DNA from: Paracoccaceae bacterium
GTDB lineage: Bacteria > Pseudomonadota > Alphaproteobacteria > Rhodobacterales > Rhodobacteraceae
Direction of reading: 5' to 3'
DNA: 55,005 bases
Assembly (NCBI GenBank): GCA_026706985.1
Contig: JAPOXR010000036.1
Location: 1 to 55,005, forward strand
Positions 44,499-53,428 of this stretch are shown one piece after another (the first letter of the stretch is position 1; each line of letters starts with the position of its first letter). The notes below the pieces were generated by a model. That model was not told where the DNA came from, did not search any database, and saw nothing but the letters and a program-made list of their open reading frames with translations. The translations under genes were made by a program, and so were the position numbers.

Positions 44499-45517
44499 GA
44501 CAGCCGGCATTTTGGCATCAGCCGCCGGGGCTGGCAGCCGGGCTGTTGTCGCCATTGGCTGCTGTCTATGCGATAGGAGTTCGGCGCAGCCTGGCGGCGG
44601 GAGCGTCGCACCGACCCGGCATTCCTGTGATCTGCGTTGGCAATTTGAATGTCGGCGGCACCGGGAAGACACCGACAGCCATTGCTCTGGGTCAGCATCT
44701 CCATGAGCTGGGCCGGCGGCCGCATTTTGTTTCGCGCGGGTTCGGTGGCCGCAAAGTCGGGCCAGACAGAGTCGATCCCGACCGGGACAATGCCGCCGAA
44801 GTCGGGGATGAACCACTGCTGCTGGCTTCGTTCGCGCCGACCTGGATCGGTCGTGATCGGCAGGCGGTGGCGCGGGCGGCAAAATCCGCCGGTGCCGATA
44901 GCATCATTCTGGACGACGGATTCCAGAACGCGTCGCTGCATTATGATTTGTCGATTCTCGTCATCGATGCCGTGAACGGATTCGGAAACGGGCGTGTTTT
45001 GCCTGCCGGGCCGTTGCGCGAGCGGCCGGTGGAAGGGCTGTCACGAGCCGATCTGGTTATCATTATTGGTGCGCAAAAGGATCGCGAGCGGTTCCTTGAG
45101 CGTTGGGGCGGGTCAGTGCATTGTCCGACTGCGGACGCCCGGATTGTTCCGCTGGCGACCGGTGAGCAGTGGTCCGGCATGCACGTGGTTGCTTTCGCCG
45201 GTATCGGGCATCCACAAAAATTCTTCCACACATTACGGTCTCTCGGTGCCGAAATTGTCCGTGCGATTCCGCTTGCTGATCACCAACCGATCAACGCCAG
45301 GCTGTTGTTGCGTCTGCAGGCTCTGGCACGATCCCGAAATGCCGCTCTGGTCACGACTGAGAAAGACGCGGTGCGCCTCCCGGATGCGTGGCGCGCCCGG
45401 GTCCTGACTTTACCGGTGCGGCTTCAATTCACTGACCCGGAAATCATCGCGGATCGGCTGCAAGGCTTATTGCAACGGTTTCAACCGGTCACTCCGTCAG
45501 CGCCTCATCCAGAATAG
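44495..45517 (+). CDS. lpxK: Tetraacyldisaccharide 4'-kinase
   Basis: 340 residues. Walker A-like GNLNVGGTGKTPTAIAL, FVSRGFGG, IILDDGFQNASL and LPAGPLRERPVEGLSRAD are diagnostic. It phosphorylates the lipid A precursor at the 4' position in the inner membrane. Start overlaps the waaA stop (ATGA). Its 3' end overlaps the convergent DsbA-like gene by 29 bases. Confidence 0.95.
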   Translation: MRQPAFWHQPPGLAAGLLSPLAAVYAIGVRRSLAAGASHRPGIPVICVGNLNVGGTGKTPTAIALGQHLHELGRRPHFVSRGFGGRKVGPDRVDPDRDNAAEVGDEPLLLASFAPTWIGRDRQAVARAAKSAGADSIILDDGFQNASLHYDLSILVIDAVNGFGNGRVLPAGPLRERPVEGLSRADLVIIIGAQKDRERFLERWGGSVHCPTADARIVPLATGEQWSGMHVVAFAGIGHPQKFFHTLRSLGAEIVRAIPLADHQPINARLLLRLQALARSRNAALVTTEKDAVRLPDAWRARVLTLPVRLQFTDPEIIADRLQGLLQRFQPVTPSAPHPE

Positions 45518-46115
45518 CTGCCAGACTTTCATAAGGGGCGTTGCTGTGCAGCTCTCCATTGATGACGAAGGAAGGCGTGGAGGTCACCCCATCGGCTTCG
45601 GAAAAACCATTGGAGGCGTCGAAGAGCAGTTTCGCGCCCTCCGCATCGGTGAAGCAGCCGTTGATCTGCTGATCGGATAGACCGGCCGCACGACCGATCT
45701 CCTCCAGCCTCTGGATGATATGCGCGGCACTGTCGGAGTTCGCCCAGCTCTGTTGCCGGTTATAGAGTAAATCCGAGATGCCGAAATACCGTTCCGGACC
45801 GCCGCAGCGTGCCAGAATCGCCGCCCACAGTCCGGGGCGGTTATGGAACACTTCCCGGACACGGTAATGGACCTGCCCGGTGTCAATGTAGTTTTCCTTG
45901 ATCTTCGGAAAAACATCATGGTGGAAGTTCGCGCAATGCGGACAGGTAAAGGAAGCATATTCGATCATTTCAACCTTCGCATCCGGATTGCCGAGCGCCA
46001 TTTCGATGTATTCGGGCCTGTCCTGCGCCTCCGTGGAGCCGGTCTGGATTGCCAACAAGGCGGCCGTCATCAGTGAAAGCGGCAGCACACGCAGGGCGGC
46101 GGCGAACTGTGTCAT
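45489..46115 (-). CDS. DsbA-like periplasmic thiol oxidoreductase
   Basis: 208 residues with a signal peptide (LPLSLMTAALLAIQTGSTEA). The thioredoxin active site is CPHC in YASFTCPHCANFHHDVF and the cis-Pro loop is VTSTPSFVINGE. It likely introduces disulfides in the periplasm. Start overlaps the upstream DUF721 stop (ATGA). Confidence 0.9.
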   Translation of the reverse strand: MTQFAAALRVLPLSLMTAALLAIQTGSTEAQDRPEYIEMALGNPDAKVEMIEYASFTCPHCANFHHDVFPKIKENYIDTGQVHYRVREVFHNRPGLWAAILARCGGPERYFGISDLLYNRQQSWANSDSAAHIIQRLEEIGRAAGLSDQQINGCFTDAEGAKLLFDASNGFSEADGVTSTPSFVINGELHSNAPYESLAAILDEALTE

Positions 46116-46654
46116 TCTCTTTCCTCTTTGGAATGCATGTATCTTGCGTGAATTAGGCTGCCGAATTCCGCCAGGCTGCAGCGGGTTTCGGCATCCTCAA
46201 TGCCTGATAAGTCAATCGCAGGGGATTCCGCAATCAATTCCTGCAATCGCCGCGCTTCCCCGGGTTTGGGCGGAGTGCTCAGTCTTTTCGCCCGCATGCC
46301 CTTCCATGTCTGAGACACCCGGATCCTGTCCACAGCCTTGTATCCGTATGCCGCATTGACCCGCTCGATGATCACCGGCACGCTCATTTTCACCTGTTCG
46401 GCGAAGGCACCGGTGGTGAGAAGGGTGAGTGTCACGGTTTCCGTTCTCGGATCGAAACGGACGTCGACAGGCTCGGATGAACGGGCGATTTCCGCGCCGG
46501 CAATTTCCTTCCATGCCGTCAATAGCCGGGTAGAGGCGAATCCCCGCTTTTCCGCCGCAGTGCGGAAATTCCGCATGATGAATTCGGAAGCGTGGGCAAA
46601 TCCCCGCGCCCGGCGTGGTTCATCTTGTCTTTTGGACCGCTTTGGTTTCATCAC
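46112..46654 (-). CDS. DUF721/DciA-like protein
   Basis: 180 residues. FIMRNFRTAAEKRGFASTRLL, TAWKEIAGAEIARSSEPV and TLTLLTTGAFAEQVKMSVPV match the DUF721 (DciA) domain, whose members load the replicative helicase in bacteria without DnaC. It is divergent from mutY with 33 bases between the starts, as often seen in alphaproteobacteria. Two start ATGs (46654, 46651) are adjacent. Confidence 0.85.
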   Translation of the reverse strand: MMKPKRSKRQDEPRRARGFAHASEFIMRNFRTAAEKRGFASTRLLTAWKEIAGAEIARSSEPVDVRFDPRTETVTLTLLTTGAFAEQVKMSVPVIIERVNAAYGYKAVDRIRVSQTWKGMRAKRLSTPPKPGEARRLQELIAESPAIDLSGIEDAETRCSLAEFGSLIHARYMHSKEERE

Positions 46655-46687
46655 GGGTTTATCTGATCCTTCCGTTTCCTGATTTTA

Positions 46688-47776
46688 ATGACAAACCATC
46701 CTGCCGCCAAGAGAGTTGCGGCACATCTGAACCGCAGGTTACTCGCATGGTATGACCGTCACGGGAGAGATTTGCCCTGGCGGCTGCATCCTGCACGGCG
46801 CCGGAAGGGACAGTTGCCGGACCCGTACAGGGTCTGGTTGTCGGAAATTCTCCTGCAGCAGACCAGTGTGGCGACTGTTTCGCGGCATTTTGACCGCCTT
46901 GTTCAGCGTTGGCCGACAGTTCTTGATCTCGCGGCAGCGGAAGAGCCGGAGGTTTTGTCCGCCTGGGCGGGGCTTGGATATTATTCACGGGCGCGGAATC
47001 TGCTCCAATGCGCCCGTCTGATTGCGCGGGATTTCGATGGAGAGTTTCCCGCCGAGACAAGCAGACTGTTGCCGCTGCCGGGCATCGGCACCTACACGGC
47101 GGCGGCAATTGCGGCGATCGCGTTCGACCGGCCGGCGGTTGTCGTCGATGGCAATATCGAGCGCGTGCTTGCCCGGCTGTTCGCAGTGCACACGGTCCTG
47201 CCGGACGCAAAGCCCAGGATCCGTGCCCTGGCGGCAGAGTTGACGCCCGACCAAAGGCCGGGGGACTGGTGTCAGGCTTTGATGGATTTGGGGGCGTTGA
47301 TCTGCATTCCGAAATCTCCCCGCTGCGTCAGCTGCCCGTTGGCTGACGATTGCGCCGCGAAACGGGCCGGCATCGCGGAACTGCTGCCGAGGAGACGTCG
47401 GGCGAAGCCGCGTCAGCAACGCCGGGGTGTGCTATATGTCGGCCGGCGTGAGGATGGTGCCTGGCTGTTGGAACGCCGTCCCGGCCAAGGATTGTTTGCC
47501 GGTTTACTGGCCTGGCCCGGCACCGGTTGGGACGGAACCGTATCCGGGCCGCCCTCGATTGGAAACTGGCAGGAGGCGGGCAGGGTGCGGCACATTCTGA
47601 CGCATCTGGAACTGGATTTACGCGTGTATTTTGCCGAACTCGCCTTGGATGTCGTTCCCGTCCGCGGCTTTTTTGTCCACGCTGATGAATTCGACATTTC
47701 GGCACTGCCGGTGCTGATGCGGAAAGCATTGGCGGTTTCCAGAAACTGGCGGCCCCGACAGGATTCGAACCTGTGA
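46688..47776 (+). CDS. mutY: Adenine DNA glycosylase MutY, tail read through a tRNA gene
   Basis: 362 residues. LPWR motif (GRDLPWRLHP), catalytic Glu in VWLSEILLQQTSVATV, helix-hairpin-helix LLPLPGIGTYTAAAIAAIAF, catalytic Asp in VVVDGNIERVLARLF and an iron-sulfur loop CIPKSPRCVSCPLADDC (C-6-C-2-C-5-C). The NUDIX-like C-terminus checks for 8-oxoG. The last codons (WRPRQDSNL, stop) are the antisense of the 3' half of tRNA-Arg. Confidence 0.94.
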   Translation: MTNHPAAKRVAAHLNRRLLAWYDRHGRDLPWRLHPARRRKGQLPDPYRVWLSEILLQQTSVATVSRHFDRLVQRWPTVLDLAAAEEPEVLSAWAGLGYYSRARNLLQCARLIARDFDGEFPAETSRLLPLPGIGTYTAAAIAAIAFDRPAVVVDGNIERVLARLFAVHTVLPDAKPRIRALAAELTPDQRPGDWCQALMDLGALICIPKSPRCVSCPLADDCAAKRAGIAELLPRRRRAKPRQQRRGVLYVGRREDGAWLLERRPGQGLFAGLLAWPGTGWDGTVSGPPSIGNWQEAGRVRHILTHLELDLRVYFAELALDVVPVRGFFVHADEFDISALPVLMRKALAVSRNWRPRQDSNL

Positions 47777-47823
47777 CCTACCGCTTAGGAGGCGGTCGCT
47801 CTATCCTGCTGAGCTACGGGGCC
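47747..47823 (-). tRNA. tRNA-Arg (CCU anticodon)
   Basis: 77 bases with CCA encoded. The seven-pair acceptor stem GGCCCCG/CGGGGCC, anticodon loop CTCCTAA between ACCGC and GCGGT, and T-arm ACAGG-TTCGAAT-CCTGT are all complete. It decodes AGG. Its 3' half overlaps the mutY stop on the other strand. Confidence 0.97.
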
Positions 47824-47845
47824 GGTAACACCATAACCGTGCGTG

Positions 47846-47921
47846 TGGTGAGCCCGACAGGATTCGAACCTGTGACCCACTGATTAAAAGTCAGTTGCTC
47901 TACCAACTGAGCTACGGGCCC
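47846..47921 (-). tRNA. tRNA-Lys (UUU anticodon)
   Basis: 76 bases with CCA encoded. Acceptor stem GGGCCCG/CGGGCTC, with one G-T pair, anticodon loop CTTTTAA between ACTGA and TCAGT, T-arm identical to the neighbouring tRNA-Arg. Read in the same direction, 22 bases upstream of it. Confidence 0.96.
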
Positions 47922-48045
47922 ACACTTGCCGCTTCAGATCCGGAAGAAAACACGAACCCGGCGCTTAGCTACAGCCGGACAGGAAATTGGTCAAGCCGCC
48001 GCTGTTGCTGTAATGCGTAGCCCGGCTCCGGAATCTGGTCAGGCC

Positions 48046-48855
48046 ATGGAATTCGTGAAGATGCACGGATTGGGCAATGATTTTGTCATTGTCGATTCGC
48101 GCCGCAGCAACAATGGGGATCTCAGCCGGTTGGCGCGGCCGCTCGGCGACCGCCGCACCGGCATCGGATTTGATCAGCTGGCTGAAATCACCAATTCTGA
48201 ATCGCATGCGGCAAAACTGCTTTTCTGGAATGCCGATGGCTCGCCTTCCGCCACCTGCGGTAACGCCACCAGATGCGTGGCGCGGCTGCTGTTCGAAGAG
48301 ACCGGGTTTACGAGTGTGTCGATCGAAACCGCACATGGATCGATGCTCTGTGAGGATGCCGGAAAGGGTCTGACACGGGTCAATATGGGTCAGCCGGAAT
48401 TTCACTGGCAGCGAATTCCACTTGCCGAACCCATTGACCCGCTTTGTCTGCCGATCGATGGTACCCCCTCGGGACTCGGCATGGGAAATCCGCATTGCGT
48501 CTTTCTGGTCGGGGAAGCGGAGTCGGTGGACATACAGATCTGTGGACCGGCGATAGAATGTCATGCGCTGTTTCCCGAACGCACCAATGTCGAATTCGTG
48601 TCAAGACGGGATGAACACCGCCTTCGCATGCGCATCTGGGAACGCGGCGCAGGTGTGACCCGTGCTTCCGGCTCCGGGGCCTGCGCTGCCGCGGTGGCGG
48701 CCTGTCGTCGTGGACTTACCGGTCGATCGGTCACGGTTGAAACCGATGGCGGAGATCTACGGATCGACTGGAAGGATGACGGTGTCTGGAAAACCGGTCC
48801 GACCAGTCTGGTTTGTTCCGGCAGCCTTTCCCCGGAATGGAACGCATCGCCGTGA
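48046..48855 (+). CDS. dapF: Diaminopimelate epimerase-like protein, second catalytic Cys replaced by Ser
   Basis: 269 residues. Motifs: GLGNDFVIVDSR, NADGSPSATCGNATRCVA (first catalytic Cys71), GMGNPHCVFLV and ERGAGVTRASGSGACAAAVA. In DapF the last motif is normally ACGSGAC with the second catalytic Cys; here TCC codes Ser208 at that place. The epimerase converts LL- to meso-diaminopimelate with two Cys acting as acid and base, so activity may be low or the chemistry altered. ATG at 48046 is preferred to upstream in-frame ATGs because the domain begins there. The stop overlaps mtaB. Confidence 0.88.
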   Translation: MEFVKMHGLGNDFVIVDSRRSNNGDLSRLARPLGDRRTGIGFDQLAEITNSESHAAKLLFWNADGSPSATCGNATRCVARLLFEETGFTSVSIETAHGSMLCEDAGKGLTRVNMGQPEFHWQRIPLAEPIDPLCLPIDGTPSGLGMGNPHCVFLVGEAESVDIQICGPAIECHALFPERTNVEFVSRRDEHRLRMRIWERGAGVTRASGSGACAAAVAACRRGLTGRSVTVETDGGDLRIDWKDDGVWKTGPTSLVCSGSLSPEWNASP

Positions 48856-50111
48856 GCCACGCCATCCGCAGCGATGCGACGCTTGGCTGCCGTCTCAATG
48901 CTTATGAATCGGATGCCATGCGTGAGTTGGCGCGCGGCGCGGGTGCCGGAGACGCTGTCATTGTCAATAGCTGCGCGGTGACAGCGGAAGCGGTGCGTAA
49001 ATCCCGGCACGCAATCCGCCGGATGCGCCGGCTGCATCCGGACGCAACACTCGTAGCCACCGGATGCGCGGTTCAGATTGATCCGGAAAGTTTCAGCGGA
49101 ATGCCGGAAATCGACATTGTGCTCGGCAATGACCGCAAGCTGGACCCGGAGACCTGGCGGCGGATCGGGCTCGGTGATTCCGGCCGGCAGGTGATGAGCG
49201 ACATCATGCAGCCGCAATCGGGTAACCACCTGATCACCGGCTCGGCAGTCAGAAGCCGGGCGCAGATCCAGGTGCAGAATGGCTGCGATCACCGATGCAC
49301 ATTCTGCATCATTCCCTTTGGCAGGGGAAATTCGCGTTCGGTGGGCAGTGAGGAAATTATCGAGCAGGTGAGAATTCTTGTCCAAAAAGGGTTTCAGGAA
49401 GTCGTGCTCACCGGGGTCGATATCACTTCCTGGGGCGAAGACCTGCCACAGCGGCAATGCCTCGGCGAACTCATCACCGCTATTCTAAGGACGGTTCCCG
49501 GATTGCCGCGCCTCAGGGTTTCCTCGGTTGACCCGGTGGAGCTTGATGACATTTTTACCGGCGCAATGGCATCCGAGGAACGGTTGGTGCCGCATCTTCA
49601 TCTATCGGTTCAGTCGGGGGACAATCTGATCCTGAAGCGGATGAAACGGCGCCATCAGCGTGAGGATGTGATCGAATTGTGCGCCGGGTTACGCAGGATG
49701 CGCCCGGAAATCGTGTTCGGCGCTGACATCATCGCCGGTTTTCCCACCGAGAGCGATACCCATTTTGAAAACACCCGCAGATTGATCGATGAATGTGGGC
49801 TGACCTGGCTGCATGTTTTCCCGTACAGCCGCCGATACGGAACACCGGCTGCACGCATGCCGCAAATCGATGCGGGTGTGATCCGCGGGCGGGCAGAGGA
49901 ATTACGCCGCATCGGCGCCGAATGCGTCCGCCGATTTCTTGCCGGCCAGATCGGCAGGCGGACCCGCCTGCTCATGGAAACACCGCGCGTCGGTCGCACA
50001 GCGCAGTTTGCGCTCGCCGAACTTTCAGAAGATCAAAGGCGGGGAAGCATCATTGATGCCAGAGTGACGGCAAGCGACGGTGAGCGTCTGCGGGCAGAGC
50101 CTATTCACTGA
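48852..50111 (+). CDS. mtaB: tRNA t6A methylthiotransferase MtaB
   Basis: About 419 residues. N-terminal methylthiotransferase domain (LGCRLNAYESDAM, VNSCAVTAEAVRKSRHAIR, ATGCAVQ), radical-SAM cluster motif CDHRCTFC, then GVDITSWGEDL, VSSVDPVELDD, LHLSVQSGDN and HVFPYSRRYGTPAARM. It makes ms2t6A37 in tRNAs reading ANN codons. GTG at 48852 overlaps the dapF stop (GTGA); ATG at 48837 is possible. Its end overlaps the next convergent gene by 11 bases. Confidence 0.93.
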   Translation: MSHAIRSDATLGCRLNAYESDAMRELARGAGAGDAVIVNSCAVTAEAVRKSRHAIRRMRRLHPDATLVATGCAVQIDPESFSGMPEIDIVLGNDRKLDPETWRRIGLGDSGRQVMSDIMQPQSGNHLITGSAVRSRAQIQVQNGCDHRCTFCIIPFGRGNSRSVGSEEIIEQVRILVQKGFQEVVLTGVDITSWGEDLPQRQCLGELITAILRTVPGLPRLRVSSVDPVELDDIFTGAMASEERLVPHLHLSVQSGDNLILKRMKRRHQREDVIELCAGLRRMRPEIVFGADIIAGFPTESDTHFENTRRLIDECGLTWLHVFPYSRRYGTPAARMPQIDAGVIRGRAEELRRIGAECVRRFLAGQIGRRTRLLMETPRVGRTAQFALAELSEDQRRGSIIDARVTASDGERLRAEPIH

Positions 50112-51615
50112 ATAATTGTCCGAGCGCATCGCGCAGCCGGTTTTTCTGTATTTTGCCCATGGAATTCCGTGGCAATTCCGATTGGACAAGAACCTGTTTC
50201 GGATGCTTGAACCGCGCCAGCCGGCCGGCAAGATTTTCCCGCACAGCTTCCAGAGTGAAGGATTCAGGCTCGTCAGCTGTCAGAACGGCGACGACCGCTT
50301 CGCCGAGATCGGGGTGCGGCACGCCGATAACAGCGCATTCCTTCACGCCCGGGATTTCCTCGATCGCCTGCTCAATCTCCTTCGGGTAGATGTTGACGCC
50401 GCCCGAGATCACCAAATCCCTGGCGCGGCCTTCGATAACGACAAAATCATCCTCGTCGAGGCAGGCAATGTCACCGGTGATGAAATACCCATCGGCGGTG
50501 AATTCCTGAGCCGTCTTCCGCGGGTTGCGCCAGTAGCCGGAGAACAGGCCCGGTCCACGGACCTCAAGCATACCCGCGCCGCCTCCAACTACCGCACCGC
50601 TCTCGAGATCACGGATCCGAATCTCGGTATCCGGCAATGGCCGCCCCACAGCACCGGGTTTACGCGGCCCCTCATACGGAATTGAACAGATCATATTGGC
50701 TTCCGTCATACCGTAGCGCTCCAGAATCCGATGCCCGGTGCGCCGCGTCCACCGGCGATGCAACTCCGCCGGGAGAGGTGCCGACCCCGAGATGAACAGG
50801 CGCATTCCCGCCGCTGCTTCACGGTTGAGTTCCTGATGCCCGAGCAAGCGGCTGAAAAAAGTCGGAATGCCCATCATCGCAGTGGCAGTTGCGAAGGCGT
50901 CGATGATCTCGCCAGCGACGAATTTTTGGAAGAATCTAAGTGTGCAGCCCGCCATCAGCGCCACATTGGTGGCAACGAACAGGCCATGCGTATGATACAC
51001 TGGCAAAGCATGAATGAGGCAGTCATCTCCGCCGAACTGCCAAAGCGTCTTCAGCGACTGGCTGTTGGCGGCGAGCGCCGAATGCGACAACATTGCCCCT
51101 TTAGGCCTTCCGGTGGTGCCGGATGTATACAAAATAGCGGCAAGATCCGATGCCGACCGTTCGACTGCCGGTGCCACAGGCGCATTTTCAATGAGATCCC
51201 GAAAACAGCCGATGCCTTCCCGATCAAGGCTGAAAACCCGCTCCACACCGGCAGCCTCGGCAATACCGCGGAGAGATTCGATACGCTCCGGATCACAGAC
51301 CAGCAGAGATGGCCGGGCATCCTTGAGCAGGAATTCCACCTCTTCATCCGTGTAGGCCGGGTTCATTGGAAAAAACACGCCGCCGGCGGCGATGGTACCG
51401 AGATACGCGGCCAGCACAGTAACAGACTTCTCCGCCTGCACGGCAACCCGGGCGCCGGGGGTAATGCCATTGGCGATCAATGCCGCCGCCGCCCTGCCGG
51501 CATCACGGTAAAACCGGCCATATTCCAGCGGTTGCCGCCCCGGCACAATGGCGAATGGATGCGTCGAATCCACCTCTCTGGCCCGGGTCAGTGAATCAAA
51601 CAGATGGTTCGCCAT
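50101..51615 (-). CDS. Malonyl-CoA synthetase-like AMP ligase (MatB type)
   Basis: 504 residues from ATG 51615. ANL superfamily motifs: AAILYTSGTTGRPKGAMLSH, RRTGHRILERYGMTEANMI, YFITGDIACLDEDDFVVIEG, LVISGGVNIYPKEIEQAIEE and the catalytic Lys in LPRNSMGKIQKNRL. The ERYGMTE and GGVNIYPKEIE blocks are closest in my memory to malonyl-CoA synthetase. No malonyl-CoA decarboxylase or dicarboxylate transporter is adjacent, so the substrate is not fixed by context. Confidence 0.8.
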   Translation of the reverse strand: MANHLFDSLTRAREVDSTHPFAIVPGRQPLEYGRFYRDAGRAAAALIANGITPGARVAVQAEKSVTVLAAYLGTIAAGGVFFPMNPAYTDEEVEFLLKDARPSLLVCDPERIESLRGIAEAAGVERVFSLDREGIGCFRDLIENAPVAPAVERSASDLAAILYTSGTTGRPKGAMLSHSALAANSQSLKTLWQFGGDDCLIHALPVYHTHGLFVATNVALMAGCTLRFFQKFVAGEIIDAFATATAMMGIPTFFSRLLGHQELNREAAAGMRLFISGSAPLPAELHRRWTRRTGHRILERYGMTEANMICSIPYEGPRKPGAVGRPLPDTEIRIRDLESGAVVGGGAGMLEVRGPGLFSGYWRNPRKTAQEFTADGYFITGDIACLDEDDFVVIEGRARDLVISGGVNIYPKEIEQAIEEIPGVKECAVIGVPHPDLGEAVVAVLTADEPESFTLEAVRENLAGRLARFKHPKQVLVQSELPRNSMGKIQKNRLRDALGQLFSE

Positions 51616-51960
51616 GGCGCGACCTTCAATAGGGGGCTTACAAATAAAGGTTTGCAATGTGTGTCATGCTCATGGCCTGACTGTTATCATCAGGCGGTGC
51701 TGCTGGAGGTGGTGCCGGTTCGCTTTCCAACATCTTTTCCCAACCCGTCAGACCCCTTCGGGGTCACGCCATGTTCAGTGATCGTGTCAAGCGGTGTTAT
51801 CTCGCCCGACTGATTGTGCGGCTGTTCATTTCGCCCTCCCTTTGGAGAACAACAATTTCAACCACTCGAACCCGCGTCAACTAATCTTTGTAAGCCCCAA
51901 TTTAATCAAATAGATAAGCGCCAATTTTTTCCACAAAAAACACGTAACACGTGAGTCTAA
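51616..51960. other. A/T-rich intergenic stretch before the insertion element
   Basis: No gene seen. The right part is much more A/T-rich than the surroundings (runs of T and A, a TTTTCCACA and a CACGTG site) and runs up to the left end of the IS. The left part should hold the promoter of the MatB-like gene. Confidence 0.5.
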
Positions 51961-52917
51961 GAGCTTGAATCATAAGCTTTTGTTTTTATTATACTATTTG
52001 TTTTCAAGGCGTTATACCCCGCGCAATGCGCCGCATCAGGAACCGGCACGCGGCCAACTGCGCCCACGCCGGAGAGCCCGCCGGTGTCCGCTCGAAATCC
52101 TTCGCCGGACGCCGACACCGCGACATCCAGGCGAACGCGCGCTCCACGACCCAGCGGCGGTAAAGGACGGTGAAACCCTTTGTTTCCCCGGGTTTGTGGA
52201 TGATGCTGAGGATCGGTTCGGGGCCGCGGTCCTTCAGCGCGCGCTCCGGCTTCGGCCCCGCGTAACCTCCGTCCGCCCACAGTTCCGCAACCTGCGGCGC
52301 CTTCTCCAGCATGGCGGGGATCACCGCCGGAGCGCCGTCCCGGTCCTGCACCGAGGCTTCGTGGACGGCGACCGTGACCGGGAAGCCCCCGGCGTCTGTC
52401 GCGATGCGGCGCTTCCTTCCCTTGATCCTCTTGCCCGCGTCATAGCCTGCGGGTCCGCCGCTCCCGGTCGTTTTCACCGTCCGGCTGTCGACCGCGGCCG
52501 CCGTCGGCTCCGCCGCGCGTTCCGCCAGATCCCGCGCCATGCCGCGGAGCGCGTCAGGCATATTCCCGAAGACACCGCTGTCGCGCCACGCGTGAAAATG
52601 GTGCTGAACCGTGGTGAAAGGAGGATAACACGCCGGGATCATTCGCCATTGGCAGCCCGTCCGCGGCATATACTGAACCGCGTCGAAGACCCGGCGCGGG
52701 TCTGTCGCGCGCGGGCGCCCCATACGGCCCCGCTTCGGAACCAGAGGCTCCAAAACCGCCCATTCCGCATCCGTGAGATCGCATTGAGTGTGATTGTCAG
52801 GCCGTTTATAAAGCTCGCGGCCGGCCTTTTTCCAAGGCATGGCGCACCTCCATTTTGCAGACGGTTTTGGAAAGCATGCCATGGCTTGGGGCCGGCTGCG
52901 ACTTTTCGGTCAAGCTC
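51961..52917 (-). mobile_element. Intact IS5-family element (IS1031-like)
   Basis: 957 bases. The ends read GAGCTTGA on both strands (51961 inward; reverse complement at 52910-52917). The bases TAA flank both sides (51958-51960 and 52918-52920), a 3-base TNA-type target duplication usual for IS5-family members of this group. It encodes one transposase. Older, decayed relatives lie at 911-1215 and 4524-4870. Confidence 0.85.
52004..52840 (-). CDS. IS5-family DDE transposase
   Basis: 278 residues from ATG 52840 (MPWKKAGRELYKRPDN). DUF4096-like start (LTDAEWAVLEPLVPKRGRMG, QYMPRTGCQWRMIP, TTVQHHFHAWRDSGVF), then DDE parts: Asp in AAVDSRTVKTTG, Asp in ELWADGGYAGP and Glu in RRWVVERAFAWMSRCRR. 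The frame is uninterrupted, so it may be active. Confidence 0.92.
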   Translation of the reverse strand: MPWKKAGRELYKRPDNHTQCDLTDAEWAVLEPLVPKRGRMGRPRATDPRRVFDAVQYMPRTGCQWRMIPACYPPFTTVQHHFHAWRDSGVFGNMPDALRGMARDLAERAAEPTAAAVDSRTVKTTGSGGPAGYDAGKRIKGRKRRIATDAGGFPVTVAVHEASVQDRDGAPAVIPAMLEKAPQVAELWADGGYAGPKPERALKDRGPEPILSIIHKPGETKGFTVLYRRWVVERAFAWMSRCRRPAKDFERTPAGSPAWAQLAACRFLMRRIARGITP

Positions 52918-52920
52918 TAA

Positions 52921-53428
52921 CACGTACCCCCTCACCCCCTAGGGATTTCGGGCGGGAGCGAGGCGCTCCGCGCTCGCCCCGCTCGGTCGCCCGCCGAACC
53001 CGAAGCCGAGCGCTGCGCCCCGCGGAAATGACCTCGCTACGCTCGGACTATTTCTCTGATCCGGCTCGCTCACGCTCGCCGGCCGACCGCAGTGCCAGCC
53101 CCCGGAAAGGCAAGCGACGTCCCAGACCGCAACCACCGCGGTTTCCGTCATGAAAATGAGGATAGGCGGCAGCTCCAGCTTCCCAGACCGCACCGGCGGA
53201 GGGACTGCCAGGGCGGCACAGAGGCGCATAAACCGCCCTCAGAGGCCCACACGGCGTCAATAGGGAAAAAGAAAAAAAAAGGTGCCGAACCCACCTGCGC
53301 TGTGAGGGCGGTTTATGCGCCTCTGCGGCGGAATTGTCTTCGTTCATGTCCTTGCTGCGCTCGGAAGACCTTTTCACAAGACTCGCTGACTCTCGCCGAA
53401 GGCCGCCGCAGGACGGATAAGCCCCCGT
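52921..53428. other. GC-rich intergenic stretch with a long inverted repeat
   Basis: No gene supported. The left half is low-complexity with many GCTCG repeats. The block CCCAGACCGCA occurs twice (near 53131 and 53183). A 23-bp perfect inverted repeat with an A-rich spacer lies at 53219-53325. Confidence 0.6.
53219..53325. repeat. 23-bp perfect inverted repeat
   Basis: Arms 53219-53241 (CAGAGGCGCATAAACC...) and 53303-53325 are exact reverse complements, with a 61-base spacer holding GAAAAAGAAAAAAAAAGG. It may be the ends of a very small non-autonomous element, a strong terminator-like structure or a plasmid-type site. Confidence 0.85.

Noticed and set aside
51920-51945. DnaA-box-like TTTTCCACA as a replication origin
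   Set aside because: Only one box in an A/T-rich stretch; no cluster, no dnaA, repA or par genes nearby.
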